Shown in pieces: positions 26,782 to 35,767 of a stretch of DNA of 64,000 bases (its first letter is position 1; each line of letters opens with the position of its first letter). Position numbers and translations under genes: made by a program. The DNA is from Rhodoferax sp. (GTDB lineage Bacteria; Pseudomonadota; Gammaproteobacteria; Burkholderiales; Burkholderiaceae_C): NCBI RefSeq assembly GCF_018780565.1, contig NZ_JADMJN010000016.1, positions 45,553 to 109,552 of the forward strand, given 5' to 3'. Below the pieces are notes generated by a model. The model saw only the letters and a list, made by a program, of their open reading frames with translations, ran no database searches and was not told the DNA's origin.

Positions 26782-27129
26782 TTACTTTACCGATTCGAAA
26801 CGCACCACCGTCATGCCGCCGTCCGCGGGATCGGTGGCAAAGCGGATTTTCTGTCCTTCTTTCATTTGGTTGAGCCAGGCCACATCCTTGACGCGGTAGG
26901 CCATGGTCATCGCCGGCATGCCGCCAGGCAGTGGGCCGTGCGACAAGGTGACCCGTCCCGTTGACTTGTCGATTTTCTTCACGACGCCCTCGGCCAGCGG
27001 CATTTCGGCGGCCGCCATCTGCATCGCGGCGGGGCCGCCGTGACTGCTGTGGTCTGTTTGGGCCATGGCCTGCATGGAAAAGCCTGTGCTGGCCAGCACG
27101 ATGAGCACGGAGGCAATGAAAGTCCTCAT
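26782..27129 (-). CDS. cusF: CusF-like periplasmic copper-binding protein
   Basis: A 115-residue exported protein: signal peptide to AMAQ (about residue 24), a short His/Met-rich stretch (DHSSHGGPAAMQMAAAEM), then a CusF OB-fold with TLSHGPLPGGMPAMTM. The His and the two Met ligands are present, but the Trp that shields copper in E. coli CusF is replaced in the LPGGM segment, so metal affinity may differ. ATG at 27129 has GGAG nine bases upstream. It is the first gene of the cusFCBA unit; a CopR-type box lies 74 bp upstream. Confidence 0.87.
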   Translation of the reverse strand: MRTFIASVLIVLASTGFSMQAMAQTDHSSHGGPAAMQMAAAEMPLAEGVVKKIDKSTGRVTLSHGPLPGGMPAMTMAYRVKDVAWLNQMKEGQKIRFATDPADGGMTVVRFESVK

Positions 27130-27202
27130 AGGGGTTTCTCCTGGGGTTGAATGCAATGAGAGCAGTCTGCACGACTCGCCCCGACGGCTAGCTGACCGCC
27201 AA

Positions 27203-27218
27203 ATTACATTTTTGTTAT
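27203..27218. promoter_or_regulatory. CusR/CopR-type box upstream of cusFCBA
   Basis: ATTACATTTTTGTTAT, preceded by CTGACCGCCAA. The same 16-base box recurs upstream of two other metal operons and of cusR. It lies between the cusF start and the ATC-hydrolase-like gene, whose stop at 27221 is 2 bp away. Confidence 0.65.
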
Positions 27219-27220
27219 TT

Positions 27221-27958
27221 TCAAGCTTCCGTCTTCGCACCCTTGAGCAAATCTGCACGACGCAAACCAACACCACCATCCCAAGGCGATGGCAAGCGTT
27301 CATAGCTGAAGGTGCAGCGCAACGCCCCTCTTGCAATCGTGTCGGGCACTTGTCCTCCTCGGTGAAAGCGCATCAAAGGCGAATACTCGTTAAACACCAT
27401 TTCGTCAGATCGGCAGAATGCCTCGGTGATCGCGGCGTTTCCCATGTCCCGAAAGCACTCGTGGAAGCGGCATCGTGTAATGTGCATCGTTACCGTTGCG
27501 TCGGTGTGTAAAACACCATCGTTCTCGTTGTGGCTGATGAAACCTTCCTCCATCTGCGCCTCATGCTCGCGATGGAAGTGGTCCCAGGTCCGTGGCTGGC
27601 CGGGAGGAGGAAAGTAAGCTTGACGCTGCACGACGCAAGCTAGACGGTAGAGGAAGGTCTGAGTAATCGCCAGCGCACTTGGATCGCCAATTCTCTTGGC
27701 AAGCTCCTTGTAGAGCACGCCAACCAAAAGAAACGTCTTCTTGACTTCCCGCAGAGGCCTGTCGTCGCCCTCCGTCGCGAAACGTTTGCGGTAGAACGGC
27801 GCCAGCAAGAACAGGCGCGCCATGAAGAGAAAGCGCCACCCACCCAACGCGGGCGCGAGTTCCTCGTCGAGCAGTCGCGGCACCGCGTTGAACAGTATGT
27901 TGCGCCGATGTTGGCGTTCGACTGCTGGGTCCAACTTTTTAGAGGAAATGATTGACAT
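27221..27958 (-). CDS. ATC hydrolase family protein (copy 1)
   Basis: A 245-residue protein resembling the L-2-amino-thiazoline-4-carboxylic acid hydrolase family. The supporting C-terminal core reads TRCRFHECFRDMGN, then about 12 residues on CRSDEMVFNEYSPLMRFHR and finally CTFSYER: three spaced cysteines in a characteristic pattern. The classical member opens a thiazoline ring to form S-carbamyl cysteine; whether these island copies do so is unknown. No signal peptide is seen. A second family member is encoded at 47068, also beside copper genes. The gene ends 2 bp before the CusR-type box. Confidence 0.7.
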   Translation of the reverse strand: MSIISSKKLDPAVERQHRRNILFNAVPRLLDEELAPALGGWRFLFMARLFLLAPFYRKRFATEGDDRPLREVKKTFLLVGVLYKELAKRIGDPSALAITQTFLYRLACVVQRQAYFPPPGQPRTWDHFHREHEAQMEEGFISHNENDGVLHTDATVTMHITRCRFHECFRDMGNAAITEAFCRSDEMVFNEYSPLMRFHRGGQVPDTIARGALRCTFSYERLPSPWDGGVGLRRADLLKGAKTEA

Positions 27959-27988
27959 ATTGGGAACCTGCAGACCGCAGCGCGCGAC

Positions 27989-28213
27989 TTATTTCCCGTC
28001 GCGTGGATGGTAGTGCTTGGATTTATCCTGCGCGGCATGCTTCTTAGCAGCCGGAGCGCTCGCTGCGTCTAGCGGATTGCTGGCCTGAGCGCCTTGCTCC
28101 GATTTGGCTGCGGTAGCGGGTTTGGCATTGCTGGTCTGGCCAGCCTGGACGTTGATGGACAGGACCGTGATCGCGGCGAACATTGCTGTTGATATGACGG
28201 TTTGCAGTTTCAT
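27989..28213 (-). CDS. Small exported protein, HYHPRDGK tail
   Basis: A 74-residue protein with a signal peptide (to VQAG, about residue 25), a low-complexity Ala/Lys/Ser middle and the C-terminal motif KSKHYHPRDGK, whose histidines could bind metal. It is not a known named family, but small periplasmic proteins of this build recur in copper islands. A partial box, GTTACATTTG (28311-28320), lies about 98 bp upstream. It precedes the ATC-hydrolase-like gene by 30 bp. Confidence 0.65.
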   Translation of the reverse strand: MKLQTVISTAMFAAITVLSINVQAGQTSNAKPATAAKSEQGAQASNPLDAASAPAAKKHAAQDKSKHYHPRDGK

Positions 28214-28418
28214 GGTGTTTCTCCAAAGAGGTGAATAAGGTAAAACTGTCTGGTGTTTTCAGACACTTTGAAGTCTGATCTTCTGCGACCATCGGCACCA
28301 TGACGGCAAAGTTACATTTGAGCAAGATTCAAGCGTTCGTCAAGTTGGACGACGCGACGACTGTGCGTCAAACCCAATATGAGACTCCCTGCAAGAGCCT
28401 GCCGCCAGCGAAAAACAA

Positions 28419-28907
28419 TCAAAAAGCTTTCTTCGCATCTCCGATCATGCGGCTCACACACCAATTTGCGTAAACATTGCTCAGGAGTCTTCCGAGCCAG
28501 CGTGCCAACACGCCATCGGGAAGAACGTAGTCGATCCATACGCGCAACCGCGTCTTGTCGGCATGCGGGGTCAGGTCAAAACCCATGCGATAGCGTCCAA
28601 TCACCAGCAACTTGGGCTCTGCGCTGGTTTCCCAGGTCTTTCGAAGCGGGGGCTCGTATTCAATGACTGTCTCTTCGACCGATAAGGGAATGCCCAGCAC
28701 GCGTCCCTTCACCCGGATCTGAGATCCGACGGCCTGGCCACGGCGCTTATCGGTTTCTATTTGCATCGTGCCACCGGCCATCATCAGCGACGGCTTCTCC
28801 ATGTGTCCGGCCAGTCGCTTGTGGTCGTCCAGCAGGTCGAACACGGTTTGAGGCCTGGCCGCGATGTCGGCCGTCGCTTCGCGATGGAACTGGTAGCGCG
28901 GATTCAC
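28419..28907 (-). CDS. SRPBCC (START-like) family protein
   Basis: A 162-residue cytoplasmic protein with the helix-grip pattern of the SRPBCC/polyketide cyclase superfamily: TVFDLLDDHKRLAGHM early, a central run of beta-strands and a C-terminal long helix (LARWLGRLLSNVYANWC). Such domains bind hydrophobic ligands. It begins at GTG, overlapping the stop of the P-type ATPase as GTGA, so it is coupled to metal export, but its ligand is unknown. The 205 bp downstream contain only the partial box described for the neighbouring gene. Confidence 0.75.
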   Translation of the reverse strand: MNPRYQFHREATADIAARPQTVFDLLDDHKRLAGHMEKPSLMMAGGTMQIETDKRRGQAVGSQIRVKGRVLGIPLSVEETVIEYEPPLRKTWETSAEPKLLVIGRYRMGFDLTPHADKTRLRVWIDYVLPDGVLARWLGRLLSNVYANWCVSRMIGDAKKAF

Positions 28908-31069
28908 ACCCGACTACGTCGCAGACGCAGTGCATTGCCGATCACCGACACGGAACTGAAGCTCATGGCGAGGGCCGCGATCATCGGCGACAGCAGCCAG
29001 CCCGTCAGCGGGTACAGCACACCCGCCGCGATCGGGATTCCCAGCGTGTTGTACAGGAGGGCGAACAGCAAGTTCTGTTTCATGTTGGCGACAGTGGCTT
29101 CCGACAACGCCCGCGCGATGGCGATCCCCCGCAAGTCACCCTTGACCAGCGTCAGCTGTGCGCTGTTCATCGCGACATCGGTCCCGGTACCCATGGCCAC
29201 GCCGACATCGGCTTTGGCCAAAGCCGGTGCATCGTTGATGCCGTCCCCCGCCATCGCCACGATGCGCCCTTCCTTCTGCAGTCGCTCGACCAGCAGCAGC
29301 TTGTCCGCCGGTTTGACTTCCCCGTGCACCTCGTCAATGCCCAGGCGCGCACCAACCGCCTTGGCCGTGGTCAGGCCGTCGCCGGTGGCCATCACGATGC
29401 GCAGGCCGGCCGCCTTCAGGGTCGCCAAGGCTTCGGGCGTACTGGGCTTGATCGGATCGGACACGGCCAGCAGGCCCGCCAACTGCCCATCAACGGCCAG
29501 ATGCATCACGCTGGCACCCTCGGCGCGCAAGGCCTCGGCCTCTGACACCAGAGGCGCAACCGAGACGCCGATTTGCGCCATCATCGTGGTGTTGCCAAGC
29601 GCCAGCTGGCGCCCTGCGACCTGCCCGCGTACGCCGATGCCTGAACCGGACTCGAAGTTCTCCGGCTTGTCCAGCGTCATGCCGCGCTCCCGGGCGGCCT
29701 GCACGATGGTCTGGGCCAGCGGGTGCTCGCTGCCCTGGTCCAGGCTCGCGGCCAGGCGCAATACGTCGTCCGCCTCAAAGCCCGCGGCGGGAACGGCGCG
29801 GTCAAACGCCGGGCGGCCCTCGGTCAGGGTGCCGGTCTTGTCGATGATGAGGGTGTCGACTTTGCGCAGGTTTTCGATGGCGGCCGCATCACGGAACAGC
29901 ACGCCCCGTGTGGCGCCCAGACCGGTGGCCACCATGATGGACATGGGCGTGGCCAGGCCCAGGGCGCAAGGACAGGCGATGATCAGAACCGCGACCGCAT
30001 TGATCAGGCCGAAGACCCAACTGGGCTCGGGCCCAAACAATCCCCACGCCAAGAAAGTCAGCGCGGCGATGGCCACGACGGTCATGACAAAGTAGCCCGC
30101 CACCAGGTCAGCCATGCGCTGCATCGGAGCCCTGGAACGCTGGGCTTGTGCCACCATCTGCACGATTTGCGCGAGTACCGTGCTGGCGCCCACCCGCTCG
30201 GACCGCATCACCAAGGCGCCACTGGTGTTGAGTGTCGCGCCGATCACCTTGTCCCCCACGCGCTTGGTCACCGGCAGCGGTTCACCCGTCAGCATGGACT
30301 CATCGACCGCACTACTGCCTTCGGTAATCGTCCCGTCCACGGGCACCTTCTCCCCTGGGCGGATGCGCAACACATCGCCCACATGGACGTGGGTCAAGGG
30401 CACATCTTCTTCGCTGCCGTCGTCACGGATGCGTCGGGCGGTCTTCGGTGCGAGACCCAGCAAGGACTTAATGGCGGCTGATGTCTGTGACCGGGCCTTG
30501 AGCTCAAGCACCTGGCCCAGCAAGGTGAGCGAGATGATCACGGCCGCCGCTTCAAAATAGACGGCGACCCGACCCATCGAGACGAAGGAGGCCGGAAATA
30601 CCTGTGGCGCCACCGTCGCCACCACGCTGTAGACGAATGCGGCGCCGGTACCGAGCCCGATCAAGGTCCACATATTGGGGCTGTGATTCACCACCGACTG
30701 CCAGCCACGGGTGAAGAAGGGCCAGCCCGCCCACAGCACGATGGGCGTCGCGATGACCAGTTCGACCCAGCTCTGCAGCGCCATGTCCATCCACTGCAGT
30801 CGGTGGCCGAACATGGCGAGCACGAAGACGATCGCGGTCAGCGGCAAGGTCCACCAGAAGCGGCGCTGGAAATCACGCAACTCGGGGTTGTCGTCGTCCC
30901 CCAGCTCAGGCAGCATCGGCTCCAGTGTCATCCCGCACTTCGGGCAGTTGCCGGGATGGTCCTGGCGTACCTCGGGGTGCATCGGACAGGTGTAGATCGT
31001 GCCGCCCGCATTGGCGACCGACGGGGGGCTGGCAAAACTGCCAGTGCTGGTGGTACTGGCGGAGTTCAT
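28904..31069 (-). CDS. Copper-exporting P1B-type ATPase (CPC type)
   Basis: A 721-residue heavy-metal ATPase. Instead of a CxxC HMA domain, it has an N-terminal heavy-metal-binding domain (residues about 27-52, YTCPMHPEV and CPKCGMTLEPM). Conserved P-type features: TGEP (261-264), Cys-Pro-Cys at 366-368 in the membrane, DKTGT with phosphorylated Asp410, and GDGINDAPAL. CPC with this N-terminus fits Cu(I)/Ag(I) export from cytoplasm to periplasm (SilP/CopA-like). It is preceded by a DUF302 gene 13 bp upstream and overlaps the SRPBCC gene. Confidence 0.93.
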   Translation of the reverse strand: MNSASTTSTGSFASPPSVANAGGTIYTCPMHPEVRQDHPGNCPKCGMTLEPMLPELGDDDNPELRDFQRRFWWTLPLTAIVFVLAMFGHRLQWMDMALQSWVELVIATPIVLWAGWPFFTRGWQSVVNHSPNMWTLIGLGTGAAFVYSVVATVAPQVFPASFVSMGRVAVYFEAAAVIISLTLLGQVLELKARSQTSAAIKSLLGLAPKTARRIRDDGSEEDVPLTHVHVGDVLRIRPGEKVPVDGTITEGSSAVDESMLTGEPLPVTKRVGDKVIGATLNTSGALVMRSERVGASTVLAQIVQMVAQAQRSRAPMQRMADLVAGYFVMTVVAIAALTFLAWGLFGPEPSWVFGLINAVAVLIIACPCALGLATPMSIMVATGLGATRGVLFRDAAAIENLRKVDTLIIDKTGTLTEGRPAFDRAVPAAGFEADDVLRLAASLDQGSEHPLAQTIVQAARERGMTLDKPENFESGSGIGVRGQVAGRQLALGNTTMMAQIGVSVAPLVSEAEALRAEGASVMHLAVDGQLAGLLAVSDPIKPSTPEALATLKAAGLRIVMATGDGLTTAKAVGARLGIDEVHGEVKPADKLLLVERLQKEGRIVAMAGDGINDAPALAKADVGVAMGTGTDVAMNSAQLTLVKGDLRGIAIARALSEATVANMKQNLLFALLYNTLGIPIAAGVLYPLTGWLLSPMIAALAMSFSSVSVIGNALRLRRSRV

Positions 31070-31082
31070 GGTCTTGTTCTGG

Positions 31083-31511
31083 TCAGGCCAGCGCGGCGCA
31101 CACGCGCTGCAGCCGCTCGCGCGCCTCTTGCGCCACCTGGGCCACCTCCGGGTTGTCGGTCATTTGCAGCATCGCTATCGGGTCGATGAAGCCGACCGTC
31201 ACCTCGCCGCCGCCATCCTGGCGCACGGCCACATTGCACGGCAGCAGCAGGCCGATGTCGGGTTCGGCCGTCAGCGCGCGGTGCGCCAGCGGCGGGTTGC
31301 AGGCGCCCAGAATGCGATGCGCTGAAACGTCGATGTTCAACTTGTTCTTCATCGTCGCCTGCACGTCGATCTCGGTCAGGACGCCGAAGCCCTCCGTCTT
31401 CAGGGCGGCAGTCACGCGCTCGACCGCGGCGGCGAAGTCGGTCTTGCCAAGATGGGCGTGAAATCCGTAGGGCCGGGACACGGGCGTTGATGTTCGTTCG
31501 CTAGGGGTCAT
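31083..31511 (-). CDS. DUF302 domain protein
   Basis: About 142 residues with the DUF302 pattern: an N-terminal beta-strand, helix DFAAAVERVTAALKTEGFGVLTEID, MKNKLNIDV and the segment HRILGACNPPLAHRAL, followed by IGLLLPCNVAVR. DUF302 proteins are common in metal islands but have no known activity. I chose ATG at 31511 because GGAAGG lies eight bases upstream; ATG at 31517 is also possible. It runs into the copper ATPase 13 bp downstream. Confidence 0.82.
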   Translation of the reverse strand: MTPSERTSTPVSRPYGFHAHLGKTDFAAAVERVTAALKTEGFGVLTEIDVQATMKNKLNIDVSAHRILGACNPPLAHRALTAEPDIGLLLPCNVAVRQDGGGEVTVGFIDPIAMLQMTDNPEVAQVAQEARERLQRVCAALA

Positions 31512-31563
31512 GATCATTTCCTTCCAGAATAGTTAGTTGCTCGAGCTGCGTCTTCCACGGCCG

Positions 31564-31848
31564 TCAGCCGCAACCACAACCACCTGTGGTGCCGCTGTGG
31601 CAGCTCGATGTCTTGGGCTGCGCGGTCGATTCAGAAGACGTGGCCAGTCGTGCGGGATAGCCCGCCGCAGTCAAGGCCGAAACCATGAAATCGCTGCCTT
31701 GCTGGAAATCACCGCGTACCCGGACATGGCCGGACTGCAGATCAACATCCACCCCGCTCACACCCGCGAGGGGCTGCAGCGCCTGCGTGACATGCTTGAC
31801 GCATGAGCCACAGCTCATGCCGTCAACTTCCAGATCAATAGTTTTCAT
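31564..31848 (-). CDS. HMA-domain copper chaperone, CopZ-like (copy 1)
   Basis: A 94-residue cytoplasmic protein whose first about 65 residues are a heavy-metal-associated domain with GMSCGSC (Cys14, Cys17) as the metal site. An extra C-terminal tail ends CHSGTTGGCGCG, giving further cysteines. It probably delivers Cu(I) to the ATPase encoded next. ATG at 31848 was taken because it begins the domain exactly; a longer frame has no support. A close paralogue with a CCCH tail lies at 46176. Confidence 0.88.
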   Translation of the reverse strand: MKTIDLEVDGMSCGSCVKHVTQALQPLAGVSGVDVDLQSGHVRVRGDFQQGSDFMVSALTAAGYPARLATSSESTAQPKTSSCHSGTTGGCGCG

Positions 31849-31945
31849 ATTCAGGCTCTTCAAACTAGTCGTATTAACAATTGACGGCGCCACGTCTTGT
31901 GGGGAACCTCGCTTGGTCGATCGCGGCGTTAGACCTGGCGCCGCC

Positions 31946-32362
31946 TCACTTGGACGGTGCAACTGGCATTCGGTCCATCATCATGGTCATCATGGTCTGC
32001 ATCATCTCCATGCGCTTGGCCATCATCTGATGCTGGGCACCCATGTCGCCAGTCATCCCCCGCACGCCCTTGTTGCCCATGCTTGCATCAGACATGTCGC
32101 CCATCATTGCCATTCCGCCCTGCATAGCTTTCATATGTTCGGCCATCAGCTTACTACGATCTTCCGGGGTCTTGGCGTTCATCATCTTTTCGTGCATATC
32201 GCGCATGGTCTTCATCTGCGCATCCATTCTGGCCATATCGGGGGTGGCCATGCTGTTGGCAGATGCGGAGCCCATGGGCATCGTCGGGGCCGTGTTGCAA
32301 GCGACCAAGGTGCTGGCGGTGGCGATGGCGAGAGCAAGTGGAATGAAACGGAAATGGGTCAT
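31946..32362 (-). CDS. Met-rich lipoprotein
   Basis: A 138-residue lipoprotein with lipobox STLVAC (Cys22). The mature part is dominated by methionine, with runs such as MMAKRMEMMQTMMTMMMDRM near the end, and is predicted to be helical. Met clusters in the periplasm bind Cu(I), so it may act as a copper buffer; that is inference. It resembles the longer Met-rich exported protein at 52612, sharing the EHMKAM/EHMQTM and KRMEMMQ segments. Confidence 0.78.
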   Translation of the reverse strand: MTHFRFIPLALAIATASTLVACNTAPTMPMGSASANSMATPDMARMDAQMKTMRDMHEKMMNAKTPEDRSKLMAEHMKAMQGGMAMMGDMSDASMGNKGVRGMTGDMGAQHQMMAKRMEMMQTMMTMMMDRMPVAPSK

Positions 32363-32420
32363 AAAAGACTCCTGTGTGGGTTAAATAAAGTTGAGGCTGG
32401 CGCGGGATATTCGATTTTGA

Positions 32421-32624
32421 TCACTTGCCGCCTCGCTTGACGATCCATGCCACAACGCCAGCAACCACGATGACCAGCAAGATCGGCATCCATATCCCGC
32501 CGTATTCGCCCATCGAACCGACACCCCATGTGCCGCCGTTCATCATGTTTCCGTTTTGCGCGAACGAAGCACCGCTGCTGAACAGCGACGTCATGCCAAC
32601 AGCCATAAAAAGCAAGGTCTTCAT
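32421..32624 (-). CDS. Small exported membrane-anchored protein
   Basis: A 67-residue protein: signal peptide to SFAQ, a short Gly/Met segment (NGNMMNGGTWGVGSMGEYG) and one C-terminal membrane helix ending in KRGGK. ATG at 32624 was chosen because it starts the signal peptide and TGGAGAAAATTT precedes it. Small proteins of this design are frequent in copper gene clusters. Its promoter would lie in the 171 bp before 32796. Confidence 0.65.
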   Translation of the reverse strand: MKTLLFMAVGMTSLFSSGASFAQNGNMMNGGTWGVGSMGEYGGIWMPILLVIVVAGVVAWIVKRGGK

Positions 32625-32795
32625 AAATTTTCTCCAGTAAAACATCGAAGTCAATTTACGTGGGCGTCCTGCCAACGTCTGTGCGGCATCACACATACCC
32701 TTGCTGAAACGAAACAAATCGGGGAATACTGTTTCAGAAAGCGGGACCAGCTCTCACCTAGACCCTGCGCATCACCCGCTCCGTCGTTGCTGGCC

Positions 32796-33293
32796 TCACA
32801 GCAGCACCGGCTTGTCCGGCAATTCATTGCGGCTGCGACCGTCAGCGGGGAAATGCGCCACCAAATGCTGCGTCACCGCCTGCACGCCGCTGACCACGCC
32901 ACCTTCATAGTTCGCTTGTTTGAAGGCTGCCTCCATCTGGTGACACACTTTATTCCATTCTTGCGCGCTCACCTTGGCGTCAATCCCGCGATCAGCAACA
33001 ATCTCCACCGCCCGATCGGCGAGCAGCACGTAAATCAGCAAGCCATTGTTGTGTTGCGTATCCCACACGCGCAGTTGAGAAAAAACTTCAATCGCGCGCG
33101 CTCTGGCCGACTGCCCCTTGAACAGTGGCACGCCGTCCAGAGCATCCTCTACTGCGAAACGGATTTCTCCGACGTGGGCGGTCTCGCTGGCCTTGATCGC
33201 TTTCTCAATCATCATCAATGTGCTCTCGGGAAAGGCCCGCCTGACCTGTCCATGGGTCGTCAGCAAATGTTTCACTATGCGTTTGATATTCAT
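32796..33293 (-). CDS. TPM-domain protein, cytoplasmic form
   Basis: A 165-residue protein with a TPM (TLP18.3/Psb32/MOLO-1) fold: IRFAVEDALDG, ARAIEVFSQLRVWDTQHNNGLLIYVLLADRAVEIVADRG. No signal peptide is seen. It follows directly the longer TPM protein; the upstream stop overlaps a possible GTG at 33299, but ATG at 33293 has AAGG nine bases upstream. With LemA and YgcG-like genes it forms a three-gene unit seen in many bacteria, of poorly understood envelope role. Confidence 0.8.
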   Translation of the reverse strand: MNIKRIVKHLLTTHGQVRRAFPESTLMMIEKAIKASETAHVGEIRFAVEDALDGVPLFKGQSARARAIEVFSQLRVWDTQHNNGLLIYVLLADRAVEIVADRGIDAKVSAQEWNKVCHQMEAAFKQANYEGGVVSGVQAVTQHLVAHFPADGRSRNELPDKPVLL

Positions 33294-33295
33294 GC

Positions 33296-34147
33296 TCACC
33301 ACCTTCCCGACGCACCGCCGCCACCGAAGCCGCCACCGCCACCGCTGAAACCACCACCGCCTCGGCCACCACCGTAGTAGCCGCCAAGTCCATGTCCGCG
33401 CATGCCACCACCCAGCAACGTGACGAATAGCGCCATCACGCCAGCAAGCAACGCCACAGATACGGCGCCAGCTACAAACCAGGCAAGCACGGCCACGGCT
33501 CCGCCCGTGACCAGCGCGCCTGGAACTCGGCCTAACGTAGCCCGCAGAACGCCGCCGACTACGATGGCTAGAATGAAGACAATGGGGGCGTACTGTCGAA
33601 GATCTCCGATGTTTCCGGTAGGCTTCTCGCTCGGTGCCGGCAAGGGCTCACCATCAATGACACTGATTATTTGCCCCACACCGGCATTAATGCCACCATA
33701 GAAATCTTGCTGCTTGAACCGCGGCAGAATGGTTTCGCTGATGATACGTTTGCTGGTGGCATCGTTGAGCGCCCCTTCCAGGCCGTATCCCACCTCGATG
33801 CGCAGGGTGCGGTCGTCCTTGGCGATGACCAGGATGGCACCGTCATCGACCTTCTTACGTCCGAGTTTCCATTGCTCTGCAACACGCAAGGCGTAGGGCT
33901 CAATGGCTTCTGGGGCTGACGAAGGAATCATTAAGACAGCCAGCTGACTCCCTTTCCTGGCTTCAAACGCTGTCAGGGATTGCTCCAAAGAGGACTTCTG
34001 CTCTACGGTCAGCGTGCCGGTCTGGTCGATGACATGCCCCGTCAAAGGCGGGACTGCAATCTGTGCTGAGACAACAAGGGACCAGCAAAGCGTGACCGCA
34101 AACAGTAACGCTCTGGTCGCCCCCCTCGCGGTACTCGGGGTGATCAC
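33296..34147 (-). CDS. TPM-domain membrane protein (YgcG-like)
   Basis: A 283-residue protein with a signal peptide (to SAQ), a periplasmic TPM domain (residues about 34-155, with VIDQTGTLTVEQ, KVDDGAILVIAKDDRTLRIEVGYG and GALNDATSKRII), two or three membrane segments and a Gly-rich C-terminal tail. It starts at GTG overlapping the lemA stop as GTGA. TPM/LemA pairs are thought to take part in envelope processes; no enzymatic role is proven here. Confidence 0.87.
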   Translation of the reverse strand: MITPSTARGATRALLFAVTLCWSLVVSAQIAVPPLTGHVIDQTGTLTVEQKSSLEQSLTAFEARKGSQLAVLMIPSSAPEAIEPYALRVAEQWKLGRKKVDDGAILVIAKDDRTLRIEVGYGLEGALNDATSKRIISETILPRFKQQDFYGGINAGVGQIISVIDGEPLPAPSEKPTGNIGDLRQYAPIVFILAIVVGGVLRATLGRVPGALVTGGAVAVLAWFVAGAVSVALLAGVMALFVTLLGGGMRGHGLGGYYGGGRGGGGFSGGGGGFGGGGASGRW

Positions 34148-34776
34148 TTGGTAGCTTCCGAAGCGACGCCTTTGGGCTGGACCGGCGCGGCGTCAAAACT
34201 GACGCTCGGCGACCTGGAGATTTCCTTTTCGTTCTCGACGGCGAAGTTGGCCTTTTGCTTGTAGCCAAACACCATTGCGGTCAAATTGGAGGGGAAGGAT
34301 CGCACCGTCACGTTGTAGTCCTGCACCGACTTGATGTAGCGGTTGCGCGCCACCGTGATACGGTTCTCCGTCCCTTCCAACTGCGCCTGCAGATCCCGAA
34401 AACCCTGATTGGCCCGCAAGCTCGGATAGTTCTCTGAAACAGCCATCAGCCTCGACAACGCCCCGGTCAATTCGCCCTGCGCCTGCTGGAATTTCTGGAA
34501 TGCCGCAGGATCGTTGATCAGTTCCGGGGTGGCCTGGATCGATGTAGCCTTCGAACGCGCTTCGATCACTTTGGTCAGCGTGTCCTGCTCGAACTTGGCC
34601 TCGCCCTTGACGGTGTTGACGAGATTGGGGACCAGATCCGCGCGGCGCTGGTACTGGTTGACGACCTCCGACCAACTCGCCTTGATTTGTTCGTCCGTGG
34701 TTTGGAACGTGTTGTAGCCGCAGCCGCTGAGGCCAAGAGCCAGCAGTGCCAAAAATAAAGTAAAAATTTTGCGCAT
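34144..34776 (-). CDS. lemA: LemA family lipoprotein
   Basis: A 210-residue LemA protein: N-terminal hydrophobic segment with LSGC (Cys19) lipobox-like, then the four-helix core with QYQRRADLVPNLVNTVKG, the family signature, and NRYIKSVQDYNVTVRSFPSNLTAMVFGYK. ATG at 34776 was chosen because the frame upstream lacks homology. It is the first gene of the lemA-TPM-TPM unit. Confidence 0.9.
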   Translation of the reverse strand: MRKIFTLFLALLALGLSGCGYNTFQTTDEQIKASWSEVVNQYQRRADLVPNLVNTVKGEAKFEQDTLTKVIEARSKATSIQATPELINDPAAFQKFQQAQGELTGALSRLMAVSENYPSLRANQGFRDLQAQLEGTENRITVARNRYIKSVQDYNVTVRSFPSNLTAMVFGYKQKANFAVENEKEISRSPSVSFDAAPVQPKGVASEATK

Positions 34777-34805
34777 TTCGATTTCTCCGTTGAAGTTAAA
34801 TGATG

Positions 34806-35384
34806 CTAGTCCGATAGCGGACGGGTGTCCAGTTCCGTTTTGATGCCGTCCATCGGTACACCGGTCGCGTGCGCCGTCACGGCACCGACCAAGGAATACT
34901 TGAGTCCCTTGCCCAGTAGCAGCGCGCCGACCACTTCGGGCCACGGCAATCCGAGCAGCGCCGCGAGAATCAGCGCCGGTGTCTGAGCGAACGGTGATGC
35001 GGCAATCGCTGCCAGCGTGACAAAGCCGTAACTCGATACCCAACTCACAAGGTAGTGCCAGTGCTTCGAGGCCGCCAACTGCGGCAGACGGTCATTGATC
35101 CATACGGTGCCAAAGTGACCCAGCAAGTGGGTGAACAGTGCTCCTGCGATGGCGCTCCCGAGCACCGACCACACGACCACGGTGCGCCAGCGGCGCGGAT
35201 TGAACGCGACCAGCGCTATCAGCATCGGTCCCACCGGAACCGTGAGGCTCAAGGTGGCTGCAGCGGACAGCACCGCAATGAGCGGTGGGAACCACCAACG
35301 GTCGGCATAGGGGACAAGTCGTCCCACCCAGCGGCGAATACCCAGGTTGTGCCCGAACTCAAGGGCATGCGTGATCAGCCGCAT
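34806..35384 (-). CDS. Polytopic membrane protein, YqaA/VTT-like
   Basis: A 192-residue inner-membrane protein with four to five hydrophobic segments (for example VVVWSVLGSAIAGALFTHLLG and FVTLAAIAASPFAQTPALILAALLGL). The TPALI-x-AALLGLPW region resembles SNARE-associated/VTT (YqaA, DedA-like) proteins. ATG at 35384 overlaps the stop of the preceding frame. Its transported substrate, if any, is unknown. Confidence 0.65.
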   Translation of the reverse strand: MRLITHALEFGHNLGIRRWVGRLVPYADRWWFPPLIAVLSAAATLSLTVPVGPMLIALVAFNPRRWRTVVVWSVLGSAIAGALFTHLLGHFGTVWINDRLPQLAASKHWHYLVSWVSSYGFVTLAAIAASPFAQTPALILAALLGLPWPEVVGALLLGKGLKYSLVGAVTAHATGVPMDGIKTELDTRPLSD

Positions 35385-35767
35385 GACATCCCGCCCCGCT
35401 GCTGGGTGAACACCGGACTTGCGGCGACTCCGTACCACGCGGACGCAACAAGCGTCGCAGTAGCACGCCCTAGTATCGTTCTCCTTCTGACCTTCAGCAC
35501 TGGCACGAGCGGCTGAATCACACCACGGTCAGGAGCAACCTTGAAGTTTGCGTCGGCTGCCGGCGGACGCGCCAGCAGACCGACCTGTGGACCGTTGCCG
35601 GGTTTCAGTATCAGGGTATGTTTCAATGCCAGCCCCAACAGTTGCACCGCAGCGTGGCACACGTTGACAAGTTGGTTTTTCTGGCTCAGGGGCCGGGTCG
35701 GGCCGCAGCAGCCCATGGCCGCCCAGCGCCATAACGAAGGTTCGCGAAGGCGACTGTCAGTCGTCAT
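35375..35767 (-). CDS. Hypothetical protein between MFS gene and VTT-like gene
   Basis: A 130-codon frame starting at ATG 35767, inside the last codons of the MFS gene, and ending over the start of the VTT-like gene; both overlaps are typical of coupled genes. The product has no recognisable domain, a modest hydrophobic segment (AAVQLLGLALKHTLIL) and a basic C-terminal half. It could be a real orphan or just an open frame in high-GC sequence. Confidence 0.4.
   Translation of the reverse strand: MTTDSRLREPSLWRWAAMGCCGPTRPLSQKNQLVNVCHAAVQLLGLALKHTLILKPGNGPQVGLLARPPAADANFKVAPDRGVIQPLVPVLKVRRRTILGRATATLVASAWYGVAASPVFTQQRGGMSCG

Noticed and set aside
28761..30095. 444-codon plus frame over the CPC ATPase
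   Set aside because: It is antisense to an ATPase with all motifs intact; Ser/Arg/Pro-rich composition is typical of GC-rich shadow frames.
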